Shown one piece after another: positions 16,732 to 24,646 of a DNA stretch of 64,000 bases; positions within the stretch are counted from its first letter, which is position 1, and each line of letters opens with the position of its first letter. A program made the translations under genes and the position numbers. The notes under the pieces were generated by a model. It did not search any database. It was not told where the DNA came from and worked only from the letters and a program-made list of their open reading frames with translations. Source of the DNA: Bin5 sp022827195 (GTDB lineage: Bacteria > Chloroflexota > Anaerolineae > Caldilineales > Caldilineaceae); contig OZ242331.1 of assembly GCA_965208275.1 (NCBI GenBank), positions 4,650,001-4,714,000 on the forward strand, read 5' to 3'.

Positions 16732-17835
16732 ATATCAGGTCCCTTTTGCTGTCCCGGCTTCTGGCAAGAGTTGCATCCTGGGATTTGAGTCGTTTCTCCT
16801 GCAAGAGCCGAATGTGAAAGTTCCTGGTTCCAATCGGGTCGTTTCCATTTCCCCTGCAGTTCCCCTTGAGAGTCCGAGCGATTCGACGTTCTCAATCTCT
16901 CAGAACTTTCCTGGTTTGTGCGGCCGTTGGGCCCATAAACCGGGTGTTGGCGAAGCTGGCACGGCGGTCGCCCGGCTCCATTGTCTCCTGGGAGCGAAAT
17001 CCTCCCGTTTTGGCGTGAAAGGGGGACATATGTCCCCCAATGTCCCCCAATGTCGTCCAATGTCGCCCTATATTTTTTTCTCGAAGGGGGGTGTTCCGCG
17101 CCGCAATTGGCGGTATTTCGGGCGCAACCGGGGCAGAATTTGGCAGTTGGAATCGCATGACAGTTACAGAGTAGCAGATATTCCGGACATTTGCTTTTTT
17201 GGCGCCAGCCGGGCCGGCCCGGTTGGGCAGCTTTTGCATGTTTGTAGACAGCGTAGCATGGTGGGAGCGCTTTTGCACTGAATTTCACTTTTTTTCACGC
17301 ACCGTGCGTTCCGGCGGTCCATTTGAGTGTGCTGCCGGGTCGGCGGTTGGGTGTTTGTGTTGTGACGTCAGTCAAGGCTGCAAGGACTTGCGAGCAGTTG
17401 TTTTGTGCGGCCGAAGTCCGGCGAAGTCCGGTCAGGTCGGGTCGATTTCATTTTTTTGCGCCGACCCTGTCTGAAACCCCTTGGTTGGATTGGTACGATA
17501 ATGACAGCATAGCACGGTTTCGGCTCGTTTGCTCGGTATCCGGGCGAAATTGGGTTGCGCGGCGGACATCGCCTGGACCATGCAGTTAAGGCGCGGCCGG
17601 AAACGCGGTAAGGGACGTAGTCGTACAGCGTTCGAATGGGCAGCGAGGTGATCCAAGGGCGTCCGCGACGACAAGGGGAGGCCGTCGCCGGTCTCGGCAG
17701 GAGCGCGGATCGGGTTCGACTGAAGCGGGAGGAATCGATAAGGCCGCCGATCGAAGTCGTGCTGAACGGCTTCGACGGCGGCCTCTGCTATCAGGTGGGC
17801 AAGCGCCAACTCTTCGTCGCCTGCAGCTACAAGAA
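16732..17835. other. Long non-coding or decayed intergenic region
   Basis: About 1.1 kb without a recognisable gene. Open frames of 222 codons (16620-17288, minus), 155 codons (16814-17281, plus) and 125 codons (17432-17809, minus) have no family signatures and skewed composition. Features seen are a perfect 18-bp palindrome with four 10-bp repeats at 17021-17070, several T-runs, and a run of GTCCGGCGAAGTCCGGTC direct repeats near 17418. It could be an eroded gene or an untranslated RNA region. Confidence 0.5.
17021..17070. repeat. 18-bp palindrome followed by four 10-bp direct repeats
   Basis: GGGGGACATATGTCCCCC (17021-17038) is a perfect palindrome. Overlapping its right half, the 10-mers TGTCCCCCAA, TGTCCCCCAA, TGTCGTCCAA and TGTCGCCCTA run head to tail, then TATTTTTTT. 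The 10-bp spacing puts each copy on the same helix face, as in multi-site operators. Confidence 0.7.
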
Positions 17836-17846
17836 CCAGTGAACGA

Positions 17847-17867
17847 CCAGTGGCCGCTGGCTACTGC
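17847..17867. repeat. Heptamer tandem array, 3 units
   Basis: CCAGTGG, CCGCTGG, CTACTGC, with another CCAGTGA at 17836 out of register. It lies just beyond the 3' end of the ribonucleotide reductase gene. Confidence 0.6.
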
Positions 17868-17870
17868 CGA

Positions 17871-20465
17871 TCAACACTCGCTATAGCCGCACACATGGCA
17901 TTTGCGGCAGCCCTCGATGTTGAGGAAGGAGGCCTCGCCGCAGTCCGGGCACAGGTCGCCGATCGGCAGCGCCAACTGCTCGCCGGCCACCGCCTCCCGG
18001 TTTTCCGGCAGCTCGCTCAGGTAGTCGGTCAACACCTGGGCCACGCCGTCCGGCAGGCTGCGCACGCGGTCGACGCCAAAGCCCAACGGCCGCCCGCCGC
18101 CGATCCCCGCCATTTCGTCGATGACCCAGCGCAGCCGTTCCGACGGCGGCAGCACCGACGGCATGCGCAGCACCAGGCTGATCAGACGCCCGATCGATTC
18201 GCTGACCGCGGTGACGTCGCTGCCGGCCTTGCCGATATTCAGGAAGACCTCGAACGGCTCATGTCGCTCGTCGCTGTTGATCGTGATGTAGGCGCTGCCC
18301 AGCGGCGTCTCTTTGCGATAGCTCTGGCCCTGCAGCAGATAGGGACGCGGCCGCTTGGTGAAGATGGCCGGATAATCATCCCCCGGGACCGGACCGCTCT
18401 CTGCCTCTGCCGCAGACTTTGTTCCGTTGCTTGACATTGCGCCGTGCAGATATTCGGCCTCCGGGCCGGCCTCGTCTTTGCTCTCTCTGACCGCCTTCGT
18501 CTCCAACACCTCCTCCTGGCGGCTGCCGGTGACATAGACCGTGAGCCCCTTGCAACCCAGCTCCCACGCCTGCATGTAGGCCTGCGCCACTTCCTCTTCA
18601 GTTGCGCCCTCGGGGAAGTTGCAGGTCTTGCTGATGCTGTTGTCGACAAAGGCCTGGATCGACGCCTGTATCCTGACATGCTCCTCCGCGGTGATGTCGC
18701 CGCTGACGACGAAGGTGTCGCGGATGCGCGGCGGCAGTTCTTCGATCTGCTGACAGGAGCCGGTCTCGGCCACCTGCTGCCGGATCTCATCCGCCTGCGC
18801 GGGGCTGAGGTCCAGCCTTTCGAGCGCCTCCTCAAAGAGAGGGCTCGTGTAGAGCAGCTCCACATCCTCGTCGCCGTCCTTGAAGTGGCGCACGTACCCC
18901 AGCGCGAAGACCGGCTCGCAGCCGTAGCCCTCGCAGCCGCTCACCGTCGAAATCGTGCCGGTCGGCGCGACCGTCGTCTGCGCGGCATTGCGGATCCCAC
19001 TGCGGCGGATGCCATCGCTGATCCGGTCCCAGTCGAGCGCGGGGCGGCCCCAATCGCGGCTGTAGGGCGCGAGCGGCTGCGGATGCTGCCAGCGCATCCC
19101 GCCCTCCAGCGTGTTATCGTAGATGCTGCCTTCGAAAGCCAGGAACGGCGCGCGCGCGTGCGCCAGCTCGATGCTCTTCTGCATGCAGTGATAGCGTACG
19201 AACTCCATCACCTGCCCCGCGAACTCCTGCCCCGCTTCGCTGCCGTAGCCGATGCCCAGCTTGTACATCAGGTCGCCCAGGCCCATGATGCCCAGCCCGA
19301 TGCGCCGCGCCTTGAGCGCCGCCTCTTTCACCACCGGGACCGCCGGCAGATAGGCGTTGGCGCTGACCACGTTGTCGAGGAAATGCGTGCCCTCGCGTAC
19401 CGTGCGCCGCAGCGCGTCCCAGTCGACCGCGGCCGCGCCGGCGGCATCGGTTGTTACGTGCGCGCCCAGGTTGATCGAGCCGAGGCAGCAGTTCTCATAC
19501 GGCCCCAGCCACTGTTCGCCGCACGGGTTGGTCGCCTCCAGGTCGTACAGGTGCGGGACGGGGTTGCTGCGGTTGGCCGCGTCGATGAAGAGCGCGCCCG
19601 GTTCGCCGTTGTGGTGGGCGTACTTGATGATGGTGGCGAACAGTTCGCGCGCCCGCACCGTCCTGGAGACCGAGCCGTCGCGCGGGTTGCGCAGGTCGAA
19701 GTCGCTGTCATCCTTGACCGCCTGCATGAACTCGTCGGTGAGCGCGACCGAAATGTTGAAATTTGTGATCGCGCCCTCTTCGGCCTTGCAGCGGATGAAC
19801 TCCTCAATATCGGGGTGATCGACGCGCAGCACGCCCATGTTGGCGCCGCGCCGCGTTCCCCCCTGCGCGATCTCGCCGAAAGCCTGGTCGTAGACGCGCA
19901 AAAAGCCGACCGGCCCGGTCGCGCGCCCGGCCGACGTGTGGACGATGTCCTTCTGCGGGCGCAGCCGGCTGAAGCTGAAGCCGTTGCCCCCGCCGGTCTG
20001 TTGGATCAGCGCCGCCACCCGCAGCGTGCTGAAGATGCCGTCGTCCGCCCGCCCCATGTCGTCCTCGATCGGCAGCACGAAGCAGGCCGCCAGCTGGCCG
20101 AGCGGCGTGCCTGCGCCGGTGAATGTCGGGCTGTTGGGGAAGAAGCGCAGCTCGGTCAGCAGATCGTAGAAGACTTTCGTCGTCCCCTCCACGTCGCCGC
20201 CGTGCTCCTTCTCCACCGCCGCGATGTGGCTGGCGATGCGGTAGAACATGCCCGCCGCCGTCTCCAGAAGCTCGCCGTTGATGTCCCGCCGCAGGTAGCG
20301 GCGCTCCAGCACCTTAAGGCTGTTCTCGCTAAGCTGGATTGCCTCGTCATCCACGTAGTTCGGGCCGGAGACCCTGCGCTTCTCACCCTTAACGACTTCG
20401 AAGGTCGTGAAGGCCTTCTTTGCGTTGGCGCCGTTGTGGGTGACGGAGGATTCGCGGGCGGACAT
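17871..20465 (-). CDS. nrdJ: Adenosylcobalamin-dependent (class II) ribonucleoside-diphosphate reductase
   Basis: An 864-residue class II reductase that makes deoxyribonucleotides using vitamin B12 coenzyme, so it works with or without oxygen. Signatures are FFPNSPTFTGAGTPLGQLAA near residue 111, CFVLPIEDD with the N-terminal redox Cys, QTGGGNGFSFSRLRP, GGTRRGANMG, the active-site loop NPCGEQ near residue 315, and APTGTISTVSGCEGYGCEP near 500. A C-terminal Cys-rich tail (CPDCGEASF to CHVCGYSEC) carries the shuttle/zinc cysteines. ATG 20465 has GGAG 10 nt upstream. It lies 175 bp after nrdR on the same strand, so the reductase is probably repressed by NrdR from the promoter near 21300. Confidence 0.97.
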   Translation of the reverse strand: MSARESSVTHNGANAKKAFTTFEVVKGEKRRVSGPNYVDDEAIQLSENSLKVLERRYLRRDINGELLETAAGMFYRIASHIAAVEKEHGGDVEGTTKVFYDLLTELRFFPNSPTFTGAGTPLGQLAACFVLPIEDDMGRADDGIFSTLRVAALIQQTGGGNGFSFSRLRPQKDIVHTSAGRATGPVGFLRVYDQAFGEIAQGGTRRGANMGVLRVDHPDIEEFIRCKAEEGAITNFNISVALTDEFMQAVKDDSDFDLRNPRDGSVSRTVRARELFATIIKYAHHNGEPGALFIDAANRSNPVPHLYDLEATNPCGEQWLGPYENCCLGSINLGAHVTTDAAGAAAVDWDALRRTVREGTHFLDNVVSANAYLPAVPVVKEAALKARRIGLGIMGLGDLMYKLGIGYGSEAGQEFAGQVMEFVRYHCMQKSIELAHARAPFLAFEGSIYDNTLEGGMRWQHPQPLAPYSRDWGRPALDWDRISDGIRRSGIRNAAQTTVAPTGTISTVSGCEGYGCEPVFALGYVRHFKDGDEDVELLYTSPLFEEALERLDLSPAQADEIRQQVAETGSCQQIEELPPRIRDTFVVSGDITAEEHVRIQASIQAFVDNSISKTCNFPEGATEEEVAQAYMQAWELGCKGLTVYVTGSRQEEVLETKAVRESKDEAGPEAEYLHGAMSSNGTKSAAEAESGPVPGDDYPAIFTKRPRPYLLQGQSYRKETPLGSAYITINSDERHEPFEVFLNIGKAGSDVTAVSESIGRLISLVLRMPSVLPPSERLRWVIDEMAGIGGGRPLGFGVDRVRSLPDGVAQVLTDYLSELPENREAVAGEQLALPIGDLCPDCGEASFLNIEGCRKCHVCGYSEC

Positions 20466-20639
20466 GGGGAGGGTCTCCTTGCCGGGTGATCTTATCTGGT
20501 AAATCTGTTATGAACCCGGGACGGCCAGGCGGGGGCCGAGGGTTCTCCTTTTCCTGTTATCGAATCGGCCGGGTCATGCCATGCATGGATGCGCGTGCGA
20601 ACTGGCCGAAGTCGGTCACTCTGCGTTGCGGGAGGCCTG

Positions 20640-21104
20640 TCAGCGTTCTGCTTCCTGGCCGCTGCGCCCCATCAGCCGGTCGATCTCCGATCGGATTTCA
20701 CTCAAATCGCCGAAATCAAGACAGACGCTGGCGAAACGGATATAAGCGACCTGATCGACATCCGCCAGCTGGTCCAGCACCAGGTTTCCGATCAGTTCGC
20801 TCGATACCTCGGCGCGTCCCAAACGCTGGATCCTGTCCTCGACGTGGTTGGCGATGCACTCTATGCGCTCGCTGCTGACCGGGCGCTTCACCGCGGCGAC
20901 ACGGATGCCTGCCAGCAGTTTTTGCCGGTCGAATGGCTCGCGGTGGCCGTCCCGTTTGGAAACGAGCAGGCTGGGCGCAATGTGCTCATAGGTCGTGAAA
21001 CGCTGTTCGCAACTTGTGCACTGGCGGCGGCGGCGGATGGCATCCTCTCGCTCGCGTGAGTCGATCACCTTGTGATGATCGTATCCGCAATGGGGGCATT
21101 GCAT
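20640..21104 (-). CDS. nrdR: Transcriptional repressor NrdR
   Basis: A 154-residue NrdR: an N-terminal zinc ribbon (MQCPHCGYDHHKVIDSRE, then RRRRQCTSCEQRFTTYE, four Cys) followed by an ATP-cone domain (LLVSKRDGHREPFDRQKL). NrdR senses dATP/ATP through the cone and represses ribonucleotide reductase genes by binding NrdR boxes. ATG 21104 has GGAG 7 nt upstream. It is co-oriented with nrdJ, and a box-like site overlaps a plausible promoter about 180 bp upstream. Length and motifs are standard. Confidence 0.97.
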   Translation of the reverse strand: MQCPHCGYDHHKVIDSREREDAIRRRRQCTSCEQRFTTYEHIAPSLLVSKRDGHREPFDRQKLLAGIRVAAVKRPVSSERIECIANHVEDRIQRLGRAEVSSELIGNLVLDQLADVDQVAYIRFASVCLDFGDLSEIRSEIDRLMGRSGQEAER

Positions 21105-21285
21105 CTACCGTCTCCTGATCGGTCAACTTGACCCGCATCCCATCAAACAGGAGTCGCAGTTGGGCCGGTCTTTTTTCGTGAACTGTGGAGCGGTTCAGAC
21201 TGGTGGTCCGCGCTACAGTTGGGCAATCACTTTCTACTATAACGAGATTTTTTCGTCTACATACTGTATTTGATCATGCCAAGAG

Positions 21286-21324
21286 GCACAATATGTAGTA
21301 TACCGCGCTTGCATTTCTGCCCAA
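21286..21324 (-). promoter_or_regulatory. NrdR-box-like operator overlapping a candidate nrdR-nrdJ promoter
   Basis: Minus-strand hexamers TTGGGC (21324-21319) and TATACT (21302-21297) are 16 bp apart. GCACAATATGTAGTAT (21286-21301) matches the known NrdR box pattern ACACwATATATwGTGT at 13 of 16 positions and overlaps the -10 hexamer. NrdR usually binds two boxes; the second (about 21257-21272) is poor here. Confidence 0.55.
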
Positions 21325-21520
21325 AGGCAATTTGCAGGTATCGGGCACCAATCTACCACATTCCAGATCGATCTCCAAACGCGTTTTGCAACTCGGGCAA
21401 CGGTTTCGTGTATCAGTGAGGACCCGCACCAAGACGCGAAAGATGCCCGGCGGCGACCGCTGATCCTACCCGTGGAGGCAGCGTTTCGCCCGCCGTGCGG
21501 AGGGAACCAGCGGCGGAAAA

Positions 21521-21557
21521 GAAAAAGCCCGGCGGCGCAGGATTGGCCGCACGGGCT
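21521..21557 (-). terminator. Rho-independent terminator after ftsZ
   Basis: On the minus strand a stem AGCCCG-GCGGC type pairs across a 9-nt loop (arms 21526-21536 and 21546-21557, one bulge) and is followed by TTTTTC. It begins 28 bp downstream of the ftsZ stop and ends the dcw cluster. Confidence 0.85.
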
Positions 21558-21584
21558 GTCTTTGATGTGTGTGCTAAATTGGGG

Positions 21585-22754
21585 CTACTGCCCGTTGTTG
21601 TTCCTCGCCCGGCGCAGAAATGCCGGAATGTCCAGGTCTTCGCGGTCGAAGGAGCGCACTGGGAAGTCGATCGGCTCCTTGGGCTTTGGCGGCGGCTGCG
21701 TCTGCGGCTGAGACGGCTGTGTCAAGCCGGTCGGCCGCGTGCCGCTTTGCGTAGGCTGCCTGGTCGAGGCGGAGGGCTGCTCGGGGCGCCGGTCCTTGTC
21801 GAAACCGGTCGCGATCACCGTCATGTGGATCTCGTCCTTCATGTTTTCGTCGATAACCGCGCCGAAGATGATATTCGCTTCCGGATGGGCGTTGGCCCGG
21901 ATCAGTTCGGCGGCCTCACTGACCTCGTTCAGGCCCAGATTGTCGCCGCCCTTCACGTTGAAGAGGATGCCCTGCGCGCCCTCGATCGAAATATCCAGCA
22001 ATGAACTTTGGATCGCCTGCTGCGCGGCCTCCTGCGCCCGGTTCTCGCCGCTGGCGCGGCCGATCGACATCAGCGCTGCGCCGCCATCGAGCATGATCGC
22101 CCGCACGTCGGCAAAGTCCAGATTGATCAGACCCGGCACCGTGATCAGTTCACTGATGCCCTGAATGCCCTGCCGCAGTACGTCATCGGCGACGACGAAT
22201 GAGTCGCGGATCGACATCTTGCTGTCGGCAATCTGCAGCAACCGGTCATTGGGAACGGTGATGAGCGTATCCACCGCATCGCGCAGGCGGCCTATCGTGC
22301 TTTCGGCGATTCGGCGCCGTTGCGTGCCTTCGAAGGTGAACGGCTTTGTGACAACGCCGATCGTCAGGGCGCCCGAATCGCGCGCGATCGAGGAGATGAC
22401 CGGGGTAGCGCCGGATCCCGTGCCGCCGCCCAGACCGGCAGTCACGAATACCATATCCGCGCCTTCGAACATCTGCTCGATCTCTTCGCGGCTTTCCTCC
22501 GCTGCCCGCAGGCCAATCTCCGGCTTTCCGCCCGAACCCAATCCCTTTGTCAGCTTCTCTCCGATTCGGATGCGTTGCGGCGCGTTGGATAGTATCAAGG
22601 CCTGTGAATCGGTATTGACCGCGATAAACTCTACGCCCTGAACGTCTGCCTCAATCATGCGATTGACTGCATTCTGTCCGCCGCCACCGACCCCGACAAC
22701 CTTTATCTGGGCAAAGTTGTCTACGAACTGTGACGTGCTGCTCCGTCTCGTCAT
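21585..22754 (-). CDS. ftsZ: Cell division GTPase FtsZ
   Basis: A 389-residue tubulin-like GTPase that polymerises at mid-cell. The nucleotide loop GGGTGSG lies at residues 109-115 and the T7 synergy loop NLDFADV at 211-217. A Gln/Pro-rich linker (320-360) leads to the conserved C-terminal peptide LDIPAFLRRARNN, which binds FtsA. The start is ATG 22754 because AAGGAG lies 9 nt upstream; an ATG 11 codons earlier has no ribosome site. It is the last gene of the cluster, separated from ftsA by almost 600 bp, and it is followed by a terminator, so it probably has its own promoter. Confidence 0.98.
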   Translation of the reverse strand: MTRRSSTSQFVDNFAQIKVVGVGGGGQNAVNRMIEADVQGVEFIAVNTDSQALILSNAPQRIRIGEKLTKGLGSGGKPEIGLRAAEESREEIEQMFEGADMVFVTAGLGGGTGSGATPVISSIARDSGALTIGVVTKPFTFEGTQRRRIAESTIGRLRDAVDTLITVPNDRLLQIADSKMSIRDSFVVADDVLRQGIQGISELITVPGLINLDFADVRAIMLDGGAALMSIGRASGENRAQEAAQQAIQSSLLDISIEGAQGILFNVKGGDNLGLNEVSEAAELIRANAHPEANIIFGAVIDENMKDEIHMTVIATGFDKDRRPEQPSASTRQPTQSGTRPTGLTQPSQPQTQPPPKPKEPIDFPVRSFDREDLDIPAFLRRARNNNGQ

Positions 22755-22870
22755 CGATAGATTCTCCTTATGACCGCCGGCAGACATCCTATAGAGTCGC
22801 TATCAGCAACTTCGTCCGACGCTACATTCCCAAAACCTGGCGCTTTTGGATCGACATTGTAGGAATCTCA

Positions 22871-22898
22871 ATACTACTACACGTCCATAGGTTTGCAA
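22871..22898 (-). promoter_or_regulatory. Possible ftsZ promoter
   Basis: On the minus strand TTGCAA (22898-22893) and TAGTAT (22876-22871) are 16 bp apart, about 115 bp upstream of the ftsZ start. Each matches four of six consensus bases, so support is modest. Confidence 0.3.
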
Positions 22899-23029
22899 AG
22901 TCGCCCAAAAAGTCTCATGCCTTCCAGTGGGCGGCGCGCCTGCCTTGATTCCCGCCCGTTTACTCTGGTATACGGCAGCCAGCCAATCGCGGCTGTCCCG
23001 GACCGATTCGGGACCTGTTCTGGACTATA

Positions 23030-23048
23030 TGCCTACGATTCGTCTACG
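23030..23048 (-). promoter_or_regulatory. CGTAG direct-repeat element, copy 1
   Basis: On the minus strand CGTAGACGAATCGTAGGCA: two CGTAG cores with start points 11 bp apart, one helical turn. It is immediately followed by TATAGT, a -10-like hexamer, suggesting an activator site in place of a -35 box. Confidence 0.5.
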
Positions 23049-23197
23049 CTATACACGCTCGGAACCGCCGCGCGGCATACGGCGGGACCGGCGAAGCCGG
23101 GCCCGTTCCCGTTGAGGGTCCGGCAGTCGCGCCGGAGGGCAGCGGTTCCTGCAATCCAAATCGCCGCGGAGACGACATGTGTTGATTCTGGGCAACT

Positions 23198-23216
23198 TGC
23201 CTACGATCCTTCTACG
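23198..23216 (-). promoter_or_regulatory. CGTAG direct-repeat element, copy 2
   Basis: On the minus strand CGTAGAAGGATCGTAGGCA, the same two-core arrangement with 11-bp spacing, 168 bp upstream of copy 1 in the direction of ftsZ. Confidence 0.5.
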
Positions 23217-23349
23217 CCGGGAGTGGGCGCATGCAGGGCAAGGGCATTGACGCAACGCAAACCTGGAGGGGTACACCGGTGATTGGCGCCAACCCGACCA
23301 GGACACCGAAAACCGCAGCGCGCAGAGCTGACTTGCAACGGCCGGCCCA

Positions 23350-24609
23350 TCAATCGGGCAGAAGGCTCCTCAGCCACCCGCCGACGCGGTCCATGAACTG
23401 CCCATTGGCGGAGATCGTTCTCTGCATCGGGTAGTGGATGGCACGCGCATCTTCGTAGAGCGCCCAGAGCAGGAGGCCGACCGCGGTGGCGTAGGCCGGA
23501 GATTGCAGTTCTCTGCTCAGCCCGAGGACGGCCGGATGGTCGACCGGGCTGCCGATCCGCACCGGCATGCGCAGGACTCGACGGAAAAGCTCCACAGCGC
23601 CGGGGAGTTGGCTGGCGCCTCCGGTGAGGACAAGCCCGGCCGGCACCATGTGGCCGTAGCTGCTCTTGGCGATCCGGCCCTGGATGATTTCGGCGGTCTC
23701 TTCGGCCCGGGCCTGCAGAATCTGGCTGATAAACCGCCGGCTGAAGGTCCGCTCCGGTTTGTCGCCAAAGACAGTGGCCCAAACCTGTTCGTCTTCGGCG
23801 ATGCGTTCCGGCTGCAGGTGGCCGTAGCGCAGCTTCAGTTCTTCGGCCACTTCGAAGGGCGCGCGCAGCCCGATGGCCACGTCGTTCGTCATGTGGCTCC
23901 CGCCAACGTCCAGTACCTCCGTATGCCACAGTCCATTGCCGCGAAAAAGCGCCAGGTCGGTGGTGCCGCCGCCCAGGTCTGCCATTACGACGCCCATCTG
24001 CCGCTCGTCCGCGGTCAGCACGGCCTCGCCGCTGGCGAGCGGCTCCAGAACCAGCTCATCGATGTCGATGCCGTGCGCCAACACACACTGCGCCAGGTTG
24101 TTGATGGCGTTGATGGTGCCGGTAACGATGTGCGCGTCCACCTCCAGCCGGCTGCCGAGAATGCCGAGAGGCTGCTGAATGTTCTCCTGGTCATCCACCT
24201 TCCAGTGCCGTGCGATCACGTGGATGATCTGCCTGTTGGCGGCGATCTGAACGGCACGCGCGCCCTCCAGCGCCCGCTGCATGTCGGTGCCGGTCACGCC
24301 ATGGCGACCGTCGATCGGGCTGATGCCGGCGCTGTTTGCCGTCGCGATGTGGTTGCCCGCGATCCCCAGATAGGTGCTGGTGATCTGAACGCCGGACTCC
24401 TGTTCGGCCGTCTCCAACGCCTCCCCGATCGCGGTCGTGACCTCCGGTACATCCATGACAACGCCGCGACGCAATCCCCGGCTCGGCGTAACGCCGCCGC
24501 CCAAAACTTTGATAGCCAGATTGCCCAGGCTGTCATGCGTGACAGTGCCCACCAGCGCGCAAATCTTCGTCGTACCTACATCGACGGCAGCAATAATCTC
24601 TTTGGCCAC
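23350..24609 (-). CDS. ftsA: Cell division protein FtsA
   Basis: A 419-residue actin-like ATPase that tethers FtsZ to the membrane. Phosphate-1 motif IIAAVDVGTTKICALVG is at the N-terminus, the 1C-domain region spans about 85-165, and phosphate-2 reads GVVMADLGGGTTDLALF near residue 205. The adenosine motif is LVLTGGASQLPG near 340. The C-terminus ends WLRSLLPD, a short amphipathic membrane-targeting helix. ATG 24609 is used. It follows ftsQ by 37 bp, as in most dcw clusters, but ftsZ is placed unusually far downstream. Confidence 0.97.
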   Translation of the reverse strand: MAKEIIAAVDVGTTKICALVGTVTHDSLGNLAIKVLGGGVTPSRGLRRGVVMDVPEVTTAIGEALETAEQESGVQITSTYLGIAGNHIATANSAGISPIDGRHGVTGTDMQRALEGARAVQIAANRQIIHVIARHWKVDDQENIQQPLGILGSRLEVDAHIVTGTINAINNLAQCVLAHGIDIDELVLEPLASGEAVLTADERQMGVVMADLGGGTTDLALFRGNGLWHTEVLDVGGSHMTNDVAIGLRAPFEVAEELKLRYGHLQPERIAEDEQVWATVFGDKPERTFSRRFISQILQARAEETAEIIQGRIAKSSYGHMVPAGLVLTGGASQLPGAVELFRRVLRMPVRIGSPVDHPAVLGLSRELQSPAYATAVGLLLWALYEDARAIHYPMQRTISANGQFMDRVGGWLRSLLPD

Positions 24610-24646
24610 TGAAGTTTTCTCAAGGGGTGTTCAGGTCGTTCTCTTC

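Larger units (their letters stand above)
22755..23349. other. ftsA-ftsZ intergenic region with promoter-like and repeat elements
   Basis: About 595 bp without a convincing gene; the small open frames have no signatures. It holds two copies of a CGTAG-N6-CGTAGGCA element on the minus strand (23030 and 23198) and a possible ftsZ promoter near 22871-22898. Its size is unusual for a dcw cluster, where ftsA and ftsZ are often adjacent. Confidence 0.7.

Noticed and set aside
16620..17288. 222-codon minus-strand frame in the gap upstream of the sugar operon
   Set aside because: No recognisable domain, no ribosome site, and it covers the palindrome/repeat module; not called as a gene.
17432..17809. 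125-codon minus-strand and 68-codon plus-strand frames before nrdJ
   Set aside because: No signature or support for either; possibly remnants, but the evidence is too thin.
18444..20489. 681-codon plus-strand frame opposite nrdJ
   Set aside because: Shadow of the reductase gene; composition is Arg/Ala/Val-rich without motifs.
21257..21272. Second NrdR box beside the first
   Set aside because: Only about half of the positions match the consensus; not claimed as a site.
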